Part shown: piece after piece, positions 63,926-64,000 of the stretch | Numbering within the stretch: position 1 is the stretch's first letter | Layout: the number at the start of each line of letters is the position of its first letter | Source: CAWIUB01 sp963839995 | GTDB taxonomy: Bacteria; Actinomycetota; Actinomycetes; Mycobacteriales; Jatrophihabitantaceae | DNA: 64,000 nucleotides | Direction of reading: 5' to 3' | NCBI GenBank assembly: GCA_963839995.1 | Contig: CAWIXH010000019.1 | Location: 1 to 64,000, forward strand | The notes under the pieces: generated by a model | Databases searched by the model: none | Told to the model about the DNA's origin: nothing | The model's input: the letters and a program-made list of their open reading frames with translations, nothing else | Program-made: the position numbers and the translations under genes

Positions 63926-64000
63926 ATGGCGAGACTGGATGTGGAAACAGGTATCGAGATGACCTCGTTGATCAACCCGAAGCTGACCCAGGCGCTGCGC
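63926..64000 (+). CDS. N-terminal fragment of an unidentified gene
   Basis: The frame from ATG 63926 (MARLDVETGIE) remains open to the edge of the window. An internal ATG at 63959 (MTSLINPKLTQALR) is the other possible start. Twenty-five codons are too few to identify it. Its interest comes from the DosR-like box 40 bp upstream. Confidence 0.4.
   Translation, partial: MARLDVETGIEMTSLINPKLTQALR

Overview
The window is high-GC DNA from an actinobacterium. Evidence for this is GTG/ATG starts, dense ATGA and GTGA stop-start overlaps, DosR-regulon-type gene families (Acg nitroreductase, Hsp20, universal stress protein, CBS-BON proteins), F420-type oxidoreductases and PucR/CsoR regulators. I saw no tRNA, rRNA or CRISPR array. 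About 56 intact or partial genes, three insertion sequences and about eight broken genes can be supported.

Layout. 1-8135: a small-protein end fragment, Hsp20, a frameshifted GNAT gene, a sulfite-oxidase-like molybdoenzyme, a BBE-type flavoprotein, a CBS-BON protein, and a divergent carbamate kinase carrying a 22-copy, 17-residue C-terminal repeat followed by a CBS protein. 8195-15013: a LacI-controlled sugar-type ABC importer with a shikimate-dehydrogenase-like enzyme and a GMC oxidoreductase whose last codons were replaced by an IS630 element. 16303-22550: an alcohol dehydrogenase / universal stress protein / NDH-2-like operon, a cyclic-nucleotide-binding-domain protein, a hydrolase, an SRPBCC protein and an Acg-type nitroreductase. 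22570-29704: a two-component system, then a ferric-reductase-like flavocytochrome, an FMN-binding protein, ApbE, and a cytochrome-b-like operon with a short leader ORF. 29774-39091: a second CBS-BON protein and a decaying branched-chain amino-acid-type ABC operon (nonsense codons, frameshifts, one IS insertion) under a PucR regulator. 39257-43017: a flavodoxin relic, an IS256 element with perfect 8-bp target duplication, a SHOCT protein and a K+ channel. 43037-49262: a pyruvate:ferredoxin oxidoreductase operon. 49380-55849: a DUF4389 protein, an aldo/keto reductase, and a CstR/CsoR-type sulfide (persulfide) module of SQR, sensor, MMPL, thioredoxin and OsmC. 55994-60812: a TetR-controlled F420/LLM/SDR operon and a broken multicopper oxidase. 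60819-63575: pyruvate phosphate dikinase. A truncated ORF begins at 63926.

How it fits together. Much of the window looks like a hypoxia/dormancy island. Six sequences resembling the mycobacterial DosR (DevR) box GGGACTWWAGTCCC lie upstream of Hsp20, between CBS-BON and carbamate kinase, upstream of the cyclic-nucleotide-binding protein, as an overlapping pair before the cytochrome-b operon, and before the last ORF. The neighbouring products (PFOR, pyruvate phosphate dikinase, carbamate kinase, alcohol dehydrogenase, NDH-2, alternative membrane electron transfer) are what a cell would use for energy without oxygen. No DosR/DosS pair is in the window, so regulation by such a protein is inferred. 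By contrast the liv-type operon, the 3-hydroxybutyrate dehydrogenase and the multicopper oxidase carry disabling lesions. These are either real decay or, for the single-base ones, possible sequencing errors.
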